60,639 nucleotides of DNA from Gammaproteobacteria bacterium (GTDB lineage: Bacteria; Pseudomonadota; Gammaproteobacteria; Steroidobacterales; GCA-2729495), in the NCBI GenBank assembly GCA_020851975.1, contig JADZBS010000050.1, positions 1 to 60,639 of the forward strand, read 5' to 3'. Under the pieces are notes generated by a model that was given only the letters and a program-made list of their open reading frames with translations, had not been told where the DNA came from and did no database searches. Positions within the stretch are counted from its first letter, which is position 1. Every line of letters begins with the position of its first letter. This document shows positions 51,838 to 60,639 of the stretch, in pieces. The position numbers were made by a program, and so were the translations under genes.

Positions 51838-54800
51838 GTGCGCCAGCCAGACCGCCAACGCTTCCGCCTCAGCGCCCGCCGTGCAGCACTGGCCGCGTTC
51901 GCGCTCGGCGCCCTGGCCGTCGGCGCAGCGCGCGCCGCCGACGATGCGAGCGCCACGCGGGTCTACATCGTGCAGCTCGCCGAACCCGCCGCCATCGAGG
52001 CCGATCCCGGACGCGTGCGCGCCGGGGCGGGCGAGCGCGTCGACCCGCGCTCGGCCGCCGTGCGCCGCTACGGCGCCGCGCTCGAAGAGCGCCACGACCA
52101 GCTGCTCGAGGCCATCGGCGCACCCGACGCCAAGCTCTACAGCTACCGGCTCGCCTTCAACGGCTTTGCCGCGCGGCTGACCCCGGAGCAGGTCGCCACG
52201 CTGCGCGCCCGGCCCGAGGTCCGGCGCGTGTGGGAGGACCGGGTCAAGAAACTCAGGACCAACGCCAGCGCCCGCGCGCTCGGACTGCTCGACCCCGACA
52301 CCGGGCTGCGCAGCGCGCGCGGACTCGATGGCGAGGACGTGGTCATCGGCGTCATCGACAGCGGCATCACGCCCGAGCACCCGAGCTTCGCCGCGCGCGC
52401 GGTCACGCCGAAGCCGCGGCTGTGCCGCTCGTCCTGGGCGGAGTCCTCGCTCCTCGGCCGCTGGCTGTGCGCGCGCTACCGCAAGCCGCGTTACCAGGAA
52501 CTCTACACGCCGGCCCGCGACTGGCACGGCGTGTGCGCGACCGGCGCGCGCTTCACCGCCGCCGCCTGCTCGCGCAAGCTCATCGGCGCCCGCTTCTACG
52601 CCGAGGGCTTCCACCAGCTCTACGACATGGACCCGGTGGAGTTCCTCTCCCCGCGCGATGCCGACGGCCACGGCACCCACATCGCCTCGGTCGCTGCCGG
52701 CGCGCGCGTGCAGGCGTCGATCGGCGGGCACCCACTCGCGCCGATCACCGGCATGGCACCGCGCGCCAGGATCGCCGTGTACAAGGCCTGCTGGCTGGAA
52801 CGCGGCGCGACGCGCGCGAGCTGCGCCATGTCGGACCTGCAGCGCGCCATCGAGGACGCCGTGGCCGACGGGGTGGACATCATCAACTACTCGGTCGGCA
52901 CCACCGAGGGCGGCCCGGCCGACCCCGATGCACTGGCGCTGCTCGCCGCCGCCGACGCCGGCATCTTCGCCGCAGTCGCCGCCGGCAATGGCGGGTCGGC
53001 GCTCGCCAGCGTCGAGTCCCCGGCCACGGCGCCCTGGGTGACGGCCGTGGCATCGGTTTCGCGTGCTGGCCAGCGTTTCGACGAGGTGATGCGCGTCAGC
53101 GCCCCGGCCGCCGCTGCCGGGCACTACGCGTTCCGGGAGGCCGGTTTCACGCCGACGCTGCGCACGACCGGCGCGCTCGATCTCGGTCTCGTCGCCGCCG
53201 ATGATGGCGAGCCAGCCGTGGCCGACGGCGATGCGAGCCCGGCGGACGCCTGCCAGGCGCTTCGCAACGCCAACGAGGCGAGCGGCCGCATCGTGCTGGT
53301 GCGTCGTGGCAGTTGCACCTTCCAGGAGAAGGTCGCCAACGCGCAAGCCGCCGGCGCGAAGGCCGTGGTCGTCTACAGCAATGCCGGTGCCGCAATCACC
53401 ATGACCGGCACGCGCGGCAGCGTGGCGATTCCGGCGGTGATGATCAGCCAGGTGAACGGCGAGTTCCTCGCTGCGCGGCTCGCCGCCGGCGACGCCGTGC
53501 AGGTGCAGCTCGAGAAAGGCCGCCTGCTCGCGCGCGACGAGGCGGGCAACGTGCTGCAGGCGCAGTCGGCCCGCGGCCCCAATGCGAACCTCGGCGATGT
53601 GCTCAAGCCCGATCTGGCCGCGCCGGGCGTGAACATCCTCGGGGCACACACGCCCGATGTCGCCAACGGCACGCGCGGCGAACGCTTCCAGTACCTCTCC
53701 GGCACCTCCATGGCTGTGCCGCACGTCGCCGGCGTCGCCGCCCTGCTGCGCCAGGCACACCCGGACTGGAGCCCGGCGGCGCTCCGCTCTGCGCTCATGA
53801 CCACCGCCCGCCAGGACGTGCTGCAGGAGGACGATGCGACGGGCGCCGATGCCTTCGACGTCGGCGCCGGCGCCATCGTGCCGAACCTCGCCGTGGAGCC
53901 CGGCCTCGTGTACGACGCCGGCCGCGAGGACTACGACGCCTTCGCCTGCGGCGCCGGCTTCGAGCACGTCGCCGCCGAGCGCTGCCAGGACCTCGCCGAC
54001 GCCGGCTGGCCACTCGACCAGGACGCGCTCAACCTGCCCTCCATCGCCACCAGCCTGCTGGTCACCGAGCGCACCGTGCATCGGCGCGTCACCAACGTCG
54101 GCCCGCCGGCGCGCTACGACGTGGAGACCATCGCCCCGCCCGGGGTTGCCATGAGCGTCTCGCCCCCCTCGCTCACGCTCGCCACCGGCGAGACCGGCGA
54201 GTACGCCGTCACGTTCACCAACCTCGGCGACCCGCTGAGCCTCGACGTGTGGAACAGCGGCGCCCTCACCTGGGTGAGCGGAGCCACGCGCGTGCGCAGC
54301 CCCGTCGTCGTCGCCCCCGGTCGCATCGACGTGGCTGCCGCCGTGGCCGGCAGCGGCATCACGGGCACGCTCGGCGTGCCGGTTCAGTGCGGCTACAACG
54401 GTGCCTATACGGCGCGGGTCTCGGCACTCGCCGCGCCGTCGGTCACGAGCGGCTTCATCACCGACGACCCGCTCGACCTCTACACCGTGCAGCCCGATGA
54501 CGCCGCGCTGCCCGACCACATCCGCCGGCTGCGCATCACCGTGGCGAGCGGCGTGCGCTACCTGCGCGTGGCGGCCACCAGCAGCGACGAGGGCGCCGCC
54601 GACGACCTCGACCTCTACCTGCAGTGCCCCGACGACCGCTGCCCGGGCGGCGGCACGCTGCTCTCGAGCGCCACGGTCGCCGCTTACGAATCGATCGACA
54701 TCCTCGACCCCGTGCCCGGCGAATACATCATCGACGTGCACGGCTACGCCACCGACAACGCCGTCGGCGGCTACGGCGCGAACTTCGAGATCGGCGTGTG

Positions 54801-55002
54801 GACCGTCGGCGACGGTGCCGGCCCCGGCGCCTTCGCCATCACCGGCGCGCCGGCCGCCGCCACGCTCGGCACGGGCGGCGAGGTCACGCTCGGCTGGCAG
54901 GACCTCGAACCCTCACAGCTCTACCTCGGCCTCCTCGTTCACGATGACGGCGAGGCCGAGATCGCGCTCACGCTGGTGGAGATCGCGACGGCTGCGCCGT
55001 AG
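51838..55002 (+). CDS. Secreted subtilisin-like (S8) serine peptidase with PA and Fn3-like domains
   Basis: This 1054-residue protein is a multidomain subtilase. A signal peptide (about 1-33) precedes an I9-type propeptide (about 40-130). The catalytic triad is Asp174 (GVIDSGITPEHP), His278 (DADGHGTHIASV) and Ser624 (GTSMAVPHVAG), with oxyanion Asn in AGNGG. A PA domain (about 445-550) is inserted before the Ser subdomain, and a subtilisin-type Fn3 domain (about 735-830, HRRVTNVGPPARYDVE) follows, then a PPC-like C-terminal domain. I9-S8-PA-Fn3 is the order of plant subtilases and of some gammaproteobacterial exported proteases. Start GTG gives an intact signal peptide. Confidence 0.9.
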   Translation: MRQPDRQRFRLSARRAALAAFALGALAVGAARAADDASATRVYIVQLAEPAAIEADPGRVRAGAGERVDPRSAAVRRYGAALEERHDQLLEAIGAPDAKLYSYRLAFNGFAARLTPEQVATLRARPEVRRVWEDRVKKLRTNASARALGLLDPDTGLRSARGLDGEDVVIGVIDSGITPEHPSFAARAVTPKPRLCRSSWAESSLLGRWLCARYRKPRYQELYTPARDWHGVCATGARFTAAACSRKLIGARFYAEGFHQLYDMDPVEFLSPRDADGHGTHIASVAAGARVQASIGGHPLAPITGMAPRARIAVYKACWLERGATRASCAMSDLQRAIEDAVADGVDIINYSVGTTEGGPADPDALALLAAADAGIFAAVAAGNGGSALASVESPATAPWVTAVASVSRAGQRFDEVMRVSAPAAAAGHYAFREAGFTPTLRTTGALDLGLVAADDGEPAVADGDASPADACQALRNANEASGRIVLVRRGSCTFQEKVANAQAAGAKAVVVYSNAGAAITMTGTRGSVAIPAVMISQVNGEFLAARLAAGDAVQVQLEKGRLLARDEAGNVLQAQSARGPNANLGDVLKPDLAAPGVNILGAHTPDVANGTRGERFQYLSGTSMAVPHVAGVAALLRQAHPDWSPAALRSALMTTARQDVLQEDDATGADAFDVGAGAIVPNLAVEPGLVYDAGREDYDAFACGAGFEHVAAERCQDLADAGWPLDQDALNLPSIATSLLVTERTVHRRVTNVGPPARYDVETIAPPGVAMSVSPPSLTLATGETGEYAVTFTNLGDPLSLDVWNSGALTWVSGATRVRSPVVVAPGRIDVAAAVAGSGITGTLGVPVQCGYNGAYTARVSALAAPSVTSGFITDDPLDLYTVQPDDAALPDHIRRLRITVASGVRYLRVAATSSDEGAADDLDLYLQCPDDRCPGGGTLLSSATVAAYESIDILDPVPGEYIIDVHGYATDNAVGGYGANFEIGVWTVGDGAGPGAFAITGAPAAATLGTGGEVTLGWQDLEPSQLYLGLLVHDDGEAEIALTLVEIATAAP

Positions 55003-55029
55003 CAGGCAAACAACTTCGAAACTTCGACC

Positions 55030-55059
55030 CGGCACCGACAGGCGCGGCACCGACAGGCG
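55030..55059 (+). repeat. Tandem 15-bp repeat, two copies
   Basis: CGGCACCGACAGGCG occurs twice head to tail (55030-55044, 55045-55059) in the 59-base gap between the convergent subtilase and AsmA-family genes. An 8-base near-repeat (ACTTCGAA / ACTTCGAC) precedes it. No terminator hairpin was found there. Confidence 0.7.
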
Positions 55060-55061
55060 TG

Positions 55062-58000
55062 TCACGGCAGGGGCATGCGCCGCCACCACGGGCGCTTGGC
55101 CGTCGGGGACTCACCGTTGCCACCAACCACGGCGGTAATTGCGCCGCAGGGATCCTTCTCGCGGAACACGCGATCCCAGGCGGTCGTGGCGACGATGGAC
55201 AGGCCCGCCGTGGCAAACGCGGCACCGCCGTTGACCACGGCGCCTCGCGGGTCGAGCGTGAGCCCGGGGAACGCCAGCGTGCCGTTCACCTTCACGTAGG
55301 GATTGACGAACTGCGCGATACCGATGCCGATGCCCTTGCGCGCGGCGGTCTTGAAGTTGAAATCCACCTGCTCGGTGCGCAGGTCCACGGAGCCGTGGCT
55401 GATGATGTCGAGCTCGGTGGTCTGCAACACCATGACGGGGTCCGTGGTCAGGCGGCCATCCTGCGCCCTGAACAGGTACGCCACGCACACCACGTCGGTG
55501 GTCGGCTGGCGCGTCGTCATGGGATTCAGGCTGCTAAGCAACTGGGTGATGAAATCATCGGTGGTCGCCAGCAGCCTGGAATTGGCGATGCGCCCGCCGC
55601 GCCCCACCAACCGCATCCCGCCATCGAGCGTGCTGGCCAGTTCACGCAGGTCGTGGCCCCTGCCGCGCAGGTCGAATCTGGCTTCGTAACGACTGGCGTT
55701 GGGGCCGCGGGCACCGGTGGGTATCGGCGCCAGCGCCAGGTTCGTCGCCGTTCCGGCGATCCCCGCTATGACGCCCTGCTGGCCTTCCTCGATCTCGATG
55801 CGGGCGCTGATGTCGCCGGCGTCGCCGCCGAGGGAAAGCGGATCGATGCGCAAGCTCCGCTTCGCGAGTTTTCCCGTGAGGCGCAGGTCGAGAAAACGCT
55901 CTTCGCCTGCCCGCAGCTCCCTCGCGCTCAGGCCGAGCGTGCCGGTGTAGCCGTCGAATGCCGCCAGCGTCAGCTTCATCGGCGGTATGAGACGGGTCTT
56001 GTCGCCGCGACGCTTCTTCGACGGCACTGACTGCTGCCAGGGGGCGTGCCAATACGGTCGCAGGTCGAGCAGCGTCGATTCCAGGCGCAGGTCGAGGTCA
56101 CGCACCTTGCCGTGCGTACGTACCGCCATGCGGCCACTGACATCGCTGGCACCGAGTTTGATGCGCAACTGTTCGGCATCGAAGTCTTCGCCGTTTCCGG
56201 ACAGCCGGGCGCGCAGCGTCAGCGGCTGGTCCGGCCACTGGCGCCCGAACATGCGCCCGACGGCGCTCAGGCTGGAGGTACGCGCGTCCACTGCCAGCAA
56301 GTTCGTGTTGAAGTGCGGCGTCAGCGCCATGTCCCCCACGGCGTCCAGCGAACCGTCGTCCGTCGTCAGCACCAGCCGCTCGAACGACCAGCGACCGGGC
56401 TGACGCGCGCCCTTCACCTGCAGACGGAAATTGCGCCCTGCCCCCGGCGTCTCCCGCAGTTCCGTCAACAGCAACGCCAGGTCTGGTCCGCGTACGTCCG
56501 CATCGAAGCGAATGGTGGCCGACTGCAATGGCAGGGGAAACTCCGCCGTGACCGTACCCTGCGCCCCGCCGGCTGCCACCGTCACCTGGTGCAGCCCGAC
56601 CTGGGCGCCGGTACGTTCCAGCGTGCCGGCGGCCTGAAACGCACCGCGCGGCAGCGGATAGCCGGGGGCCAGCGCCGCAAGACGCTCCAGCGCCGGGCCC
56701 TGCGCCGAGAACCGCAGGCGCGTGCCGCCATGGCCGGGAGCGTCGCCGAGCGGTCCATCGAGCCTGAGCGTGGCGCCTGCCAGTCTCGCTTCCACCTCGT
56801 CGAGCACGGTGGCGGTCTTCTGGCGACGCAAGCGGCCGGCCACGCGGTAACGTATGGCAGGCAGCCGGTCGATGCCGACGTAGCGACCGGCTAGCCGTGC
56901 ATCGGCGCCGTCGAGCTGGAACCGCAGCTTTGTGGCCGGTGACGCCAGCGGCCGACCGATCGCGCCGTCGAGCTGCAGTTCGTCGCCGCCCACCTTCAGC
57001 CGCACACCGTCCAGCACCACACCAGCCTCTCTCCAGGCCAGATTACCGCGGACCTGAAAGCCTGCAGCCGGCGCATCGCTCCAGCCCAGCAACCTGCCGA
57101 GTGGCCTGAAGTCCGCGCCTTCGCCCTCGATCCGCGCCGTGGTGCCGGAGAGTTGCGGACCGGCGCCGACCACGCCGTCGGCCCTGATCCGGCCAATCGG
57201 CGTGTGCGCCTCCAACAGCAGCACCAGCCCGTTCTCCAGAAGGGGGCCTGCACGACCACTGGCGTCCGTGCGGCCGGAAGGCCACCCGGAGAATCCAGCC
57301 CAGCCGCCGATGCGGGCAAAGTCCGCCTGCTCGATGGCGAACTCCAGCCGCTCGTCGCCTCGCGCCTCGCGGCCCATGACACCGCTGAAACGCGCGCGCG
57401 CTCCGCCCACGTCCAGTTCACCCGCACGCACGCGCAACGTGCCTTCGCGTCGCTCGGCATCCAGGCGCAGGCTGAAGGACTCCGCGGGCAACTTCCCGAC
57501 GCCGGCAATATCACCGGCCAGCGACAGGTCGGGGCCCGACACGCGCGCCTGCACACCGAAGGCGGGCAGGGCAACCCGAGTGTCGACGTAGCCGCGACTG
57601 GCGATATCGAACCCGCCGAGCCTGCCGCTCAGTTGCCCACGCAGGCCGCTGCCGCCCGGTGCCGGCATCACCACGGCCTCGAGGCTGAACGGGCCATTGC
57701 CGAGATGGCGCACACCAAGACGCTCGGTGACGTAGGCGGCATCCGGCCCGCTCAGATCGAGGCGGATCTCGGTGTCGGCAGGGCGCTGGAAGGCATCGAC
57801 GTGCCCGGCAGCGTCCAGAGTCACCTCGCCGATGCGTCCGCTGGCACGGAAGCGGACGTCCCGTCCCTCGACCAACCCGGCGAGCGGGCCGGCGTGGACC
57901 TGCAGCTCCAGTGGTGTATCGCCCGCCATGCCGCGCGCAACCAGGCGCAGCATGCCGTCACCGCTGCTGGCCTGCCTGGCACCGTCGATCACGACGTCGA

Positions 58001-58490
58001 GTGGCTGCTCGAACGGTGGACCGACGAAACGAACGCGCGCACCCGGCGCGGACAGGCGCTCGATGACCAGCGGCAATTTTCCGGGCTCCCGCTCGTCGTC
58101 CCGGCGCCGGTCCAGGTCCCAGTTGCTGCGGCCGTCGGCCGTGCGTTCCAGCAGCAGGCCGGCACCCTCCACGTGCATCGCCCTCACCACCAGGGTGTGG
58201 TCGAACAGCGTGCGGGTGTCGAACTCGATGGCGATGGAACGCACCGCAAGCATGTCGGGGCGTGTTCCCCACGATGCATTGGCCAGGTGCAGGCCATCGG
58301 CGGTTATGCGGGTAACCGGACCGACCCGGACGCGGATGGCGCCGTCCACGGTGACTTCACGACCCAGTTCATGGCCCAGGCGACGAATGATCGGCCCGGT
58401 CAGCGCCCCGTTGGCGGCCGCATACCACAGTCCTGCGACCGCTGCACCAGCCAGCGCGATCACACCGACGACCAGCAGGCTACGGCGCAT
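55062..58490 (-). CDS. AsmA-family protein, large
   Basis: This 1142-residue protein has one N-terminal membrane anchor (SLLVVGVIALAGAAVAGLW) and a very long beta-rich region. The N-terminal domain matches AsmA (ELGREVTVDGAIRVRVGPVTRITADGLHLANASW...AVRSIAIEFDTRTLF) and the C-terminal part matches the AsmA_2/DUF3971-like repeat-forming region (EQVDFNFKTAARKGIGIGIAQFVNPYVKVNGTLAFPGLTLDPR). AsmA-like proteins form periplasmic bridges that move phospholipids towards the outer membrane. Codon use fits the neighbours. Confidence 0.9.
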   Translation of the reverse strand: MRRSLLVVGVIALAGAAVAGLWYAAANGALTGPIIRRLGHELGREVTVDGAIRVRVGPVTRITADGLHLANASWGTRPDMLAVRSIAIEFDTRTLFDHTLVVRAMHVEGAGLLLERTADGRSNWDLDRRRDDEREPGKLPLVIERLSAPGARVRFVGPPFEQPLDVVIDGARQASSGDGMLRLVARGMAGDTPLELQVHAGPLAGLVEGRDVRFRASGRIGEVTLDAAGHVDAFQRPADTEIRLDLSGPDAAYVTERLGVRHLGNGPFSLEAVVMPAPGGSGLRGQLSGRLGGFDIASRGYVDTRVALPAFGVQARVSGPDLSLAGDIAGVGKLPAESFSLRLDAERREGTLRVRAGELDVGGARARFSGVMGREARGDERLEFAIEQADFARIGGWAGFSGWPSGRTDASGRAGPLLENGLVLLLEAHTPIGRIRADGVVGAGPQLSGTTARIEGEGADFRPLGRLLGWSDAPAAGFQVRGNLAWREAGVVLDGVRLKVGGDELQLDGAIGRPLASPATKLRFQLDGADARLAGRYVGIDRLPAIRYRVAGRLRRQKTATVLDEVEARLAGATLRLDGPLGDAPGHGGTRLRFSAQGPALERLAALAPGYPLPRGAFQAAGTLERTGAQVGLHQVTVAAGGAQGTVTAEFPLPLQSATIRFDADVRGPDLALLLTELRETPGAGRNFRLQVKGARQPGRWSFERLVLTTDDGSLDAVGDMALTPHFNTNLLAVDARTSSLSAVGRMFGRQWPDQPLTLRARLSGNGEDFDAEQLRIKLGASDVSGRMAVRTHGKVRDLDLRLESTLLDLRPYWHAPWQQSVPSKKRRGDKTRLIPPMKLTLAAFDGYTGTLGLSARELRAGEERFLDLRLTGKLAKRSLRIDPLSLGGDAGDISARIEIEEGQQGVIAGIAGTATNLALAPIPTGARGPNASRYEARFDLRGRGHDLRELASTLDGGMRLVGRGGRIANSRLLATTDDFITQLLSSLNPMTTRQPTTDVVCVAYLFRAQDGRLTTDPVMVLQTTELDIISHGSVDLRTEQVDFNFKTAARKGIGIGIAQFVNPYVKVNGTLAFPGLTLDPRGAVVNGGAAFATAGLSIVATTAWDRVFREKDPCGAITAVVGGNGESPTAKRPWWRRMPLP

Positions 58491-58577
58491 CTTCGCCCTT
58501 CAATGAGACGCCGGCAGGTGACGACTCCAGAATGGCGCCGCCATGGGTCGGCTCCCCGACAGGCCGCTCACCACGGC

Positions 58578-59519
58578 TCAGGAACCCAGCTTGCCGCGAA
58601 TGGTCGCGTAGACGCCTTCGAGATCCGGGTCGGCGCTGAGCTTCCAGAATGCCTCGAGCAGCTCGTAGCACAGCCGCAGCTCGCGTCCTTCCGGGTCCCA
58701 GTAGGCATTGGGTCCGCCGCAGGTCCGGTCCCTGACGGTCAGCGGCGCCCCGAAATCGAGCATGTCGTCGACGCGCCCGGACAGGCGCTCGAGTATCCGT
58801 TCCTGCTGCAGGAACGCTCGCACTGTGGCCTGCTCCCCGGTGAAGGTCCTGCCGTACTCGACGCCAATCTCCACAGCCGCCTTGTTGCGTAGCCTGCCCT
58901 GGCGGACCCCGTAGGTGTCCCTGACCCAGGATGTCGCACGCCTGGCGATGCCGAACTCGTCCTCGCAGATGTCCCGGCGAAACTCGGGCATCTTCGCCAG
59001 CTCCACGATCCACGAATAACGCTGCTGGTCGCTGCCGTAGATCAGGCAGGCGATGCGCGCGGCGCGGCGTACGCTCAGGCCGTGCTGCGCCCAGTAGAAA
59101 ACTTCGCTGTCCTGTCTCTCGAGGCCCGTCTTCCAGGTCAGCACATTGCCCAGTGCGGCAAGCGCCAGCATCCCGGTGAGGCGCCGATGATTCTCAGGGC
59201 TGGCGCTGTGGTCCACTTCACCGAGCATGAACATGGCAGCGAGCGTGTCGGCCGAGTCCTCCTCGAGCCCGAGCAGCGGCAGGTCGAAATCGCGGATCAC
59301 TGCGTGGCCGAACTCGTGCGACAGCGCGAACACCGTGTTGGCGACGACGAAATCGACACGCGCCTGCTGCAACGGCCCCGGGTCCGCCTGGGCTGTCGCC
59401 CTCGGCAGCCAGGACACGGCAACCAGCAGCAGCGCCACCAAGCTCCAGGACATCTGCAGCAGCCATCGGGTCGCCCGGCAGTGGAAGAGGCCGGCCGGCA
59501 CACGCGGGAGTGACGCCAT
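58578..59519 (-). CDS. DUF4344 putative zinc metallopeptidase
   Basis: This 313-residue protein has an N-terminal hydrophobic segment (about 21-40, probable signal or anchor) and a metallopeptidase core: ALSHEFGHAVI (HExxH at 68-72) followed by LLGLEEDSADTLA (third Glu/Asp ligand, E-E-D-S-A-D). The C-terminal half includes a Cys/Gly region, TCGGPNAYWD, and no other named domain. DUF4344 proteins are predicted peptidases of unknown substrate. It is on the same strand as the AsmA gene (87-base gap) and follows the DUF1254 gene by 10 bases. Confidence 0.88.
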   Translation of the reverse strand: MASLPRVPAGLFHCRATRWLLQMSWSLVALLLVAVSWLPRATAQADPGPLQQARVDFVVANTVFALSHEFGHAVIRDFDLPLLGLEEDSADTLAAMFMLGEVDHSASPENHRRLTGMLALAALGNVLTWKTGLERQDSEVFYWAQHGLSVRRAARIACLIYGSDQQRYSWIVELAKMPEFRRDICEDEFGIARRATSWVRDTYGVRQGRLRNKAAVEIGVEYGRTFTGEQATVRAFLQQERILERLSGRVDDMLDFGAPLTVRDRTCGGPNAYWDPEGRELRLCYELLEAFWKLSADPDLEGVYATIRGKLGS

Positions 59520-59529
59520 CAGCGCTGAC

Positions 59530-60639
59530 CTAAGGTGCCGCCTTGCGCACGGGGGGTGGCTGCCACGAACCGTCGATGATCGATGGCGCCTGTTTGTTCG
59601 GCCAGTAAAGGCGCATCGTCAGGTTGAAGGCGCCTCCCGGAGCCGGCAGCCAGTTCACTTCGCGATCCTCGCCCGGCGATTCGCGCTGGATGTACAGGTC
59701 CAGCGAACCATCGGCATTGCGCAGGAACGGCATCCAGCTGCTCAACGCGAAGCGGTTGATGGCGTTCGGGACGAAGAAGGACTCCGCGTCATACATCGTG
59801 ACCGACCAGAACGCCTCGACCGGCGGCTCCTGTCCCTTGTCGAAATGCAGGACATAGCGGTTCGCACCATCGAGCGGCTGCCCGTCGCCATCCACGAACG
59901 CTGACGGATAAACCGCATCGGCAGCCAGGTTCGCACCAAGACCGACCAACGCCACGACCGCCCGCGTTCCATAGTCGGTACCGAATGCGCCGAGACTCAT
60001 CGCAGGCACGCGCCAGCCGTTGACCGCTGCTCCGGCCTCCTTGGCGGCGGCCTTCAGCTTCTCGAGAGCCGCCGGCAGCGCCTGCTCCAGTCCCTTCGCC
60101 ATCGCCGGATCGAGCTTCGACGGGTCGAACCGCTGGCCAGGCACGATGCCGATCCCGGCAAGCTTCTGCAGTACCGGCGCGTCCGCCGGCGGCGCGGGAT
60201 TGGCCTGCATCAACGATGCCATCGCATCGAAGAACTGCGCAGTGGTCATCTTCTGCACCGCCTCGATGGGTGCGACCGCCATGTCCACGGACGGATCGAT
60301 CACGCCGGCGGGCCGCGTGTAGGGGCCGCCGAACGCAGAGAGCGGCGTCAGCCGGTACTGCACCTGGATGGCGTGGACCGCGTCGTAGTCCGTTGGTCCG
60401 TTGGTCTGCGTGCGGCCGATGATCCACACCATGCTGGTGGGCGACTTCAGCTCCTGCACCCCGTCGGGCAATGTCCCTGTCCAGCCAGGCCCCGTGACGG
60501 CGAAATGACCCGCGGCCGTGCCGGTCGTACGCTTGCCGGGCGATGCGAAGATGTTGGTCCAGGCGTCGATCATCGGCATCAGATAGAAACGCCCCCCGGT
60601 GTCCGGTACCGATAGCACGATCGGTTCCCGGCTGACGTC
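59530..60639 (-). CDS. DUF1254/DUF1214 protein, 5' end outside window
   Basis: About 369 codons of the C-terminal part are visible. The frame stays open to the window edge, reading DVSREPIVLSVPDTGGRFYL, and the true start lies further upstream. DUF1254 motif LSVPDTGGRFYLMPMIDAW and the C-terminal DUF1214 (FDKGQEPPVEAFWSVTMYDAESFFVPN, then GAFNLTMRLYWPNKQAP) are clear. Such exported proteins are common in soil and marine bacteria; their function is not established. It lies just upstream of the DUF4344 gene, in one direction, so co-transcription is likely. Confidence 0.9.
   Translation of the reverse strand, partial: DVSREPIVLSVPDTGGRFYLMPMIDAWTNIFASPGKRTTGTAAGHFAVTGPGWTGTLPDGVQELKSPTSMVWIIGRTQTNGPTDYDAVHAIQVQYRLTPLSAFGGPYTRPAGVIDPSVDMAVAPIEAVQKMTTAQFFDAMASLMQANPAPPADAPVLQKLAGIGIVPGQRFDPSKLDPAMAKGLEQALPAALEKLKAAAKEAGAAVNGWRVPAMSLGAFGTDYGTRAVVALVGLGANLAADAVYPSAFVDGDGQPLDGANRYVLHFDKGQEPPVEAFWSVTMYDAESFFVPNAINRFALSSWMPFLRNADGSLDLYIQRESPGEDREVNWLPAPGGAFNLTMRLYWPNKQAPSIIDGSWQPPPVRKAAP

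Overview
The window is about 60.6 kb of high-GC chromosomal DNA, almost fully coding. No rRNA, tRNA, CRISPR array, transposase or phage gene was seen. Gene content and order (def-fmt-rsmB next to a DUF4390 gene and ntrYX; LysM-dprA-smg-topA-tsaC; argS followed by a SPOR protein; a GTAG-headed REP element) point to a gammaproteobacterium on the Xanthomonadales/Steroidobacterales/Nevskiales side. This placement is inferred from neighbourhood, not from a phylogeny.

Layout. 0-2.7 kb: the trpEGD operon (trpD cut by the window edge), preceded by a Trp-Trp-Trp leader peptide and a transcription attenuator. 2.7-6.5 kb: two tandem SLC13-type permeases with RCK_C domains. 6.6-8.0 kb: an uncharacterised protein that reads as a catalytically dead relative of the ribonucleotide reductase large subunit. 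8.2-11.7 kb: PEP carboxylase and a membrane protein. 11.8-23.5 kb: a ten-gene operon for an MSHA-like type IV pilus (secretin, TPR protein, ATPase, platform, PilM/N-, PilO- and PilP/MshK-like assembly proteins, three prepilin-like subunits). 23.7-30.1 kb: a VOC protein, small envelope proteins, acetyl-CoA synthetase, a fructosamine-kinase-family protein, a Xni-type 5'-3' exonuclease, a REP element and an HNH nuclease. 30.2-31.9 kb: an ECF sigma factor operon with a putative membrane anti-sigma factor and two secreted proteins of opposite charge.

31.9-32.25 kb is the only gene-free gap over 300 bp. It has three DnaA-box matches and an AT-rich stretch, and genes diverge from it on both sides, so it is a candidate origin or DnaA-controlled site upstream of priA. 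32.25-38.4 kb: priA, argS, a SPOR protein, a PLP enzyme and a GNAT acetyltransferase. 38.4-45.5 kb (minus strand): def-fmt-rsmB-DUF4390-ntrY-ntrX, linking initiator-tRNA formylation, N-terminal deformylation and rRNA methylation with a two-component system whose regulator has lost its AAA+ catalytic motifs. 45.7-51.7 kb: LysM protein, dprA, smg, topA, tsaC. 51.8-60.6 kb: a large secreted subtilase, an AsmA-family protein, a DUF4344 metallopeptidase and a DUF1254/DUF1214 protein cut by the window edge.

Many neighbours overlap by ATGA or GTGA, so translational coupling is common. At two loci, trpL and argS, a sigma70 -10 element lies six bases before the start codon, which predicts leaderless transcripts.
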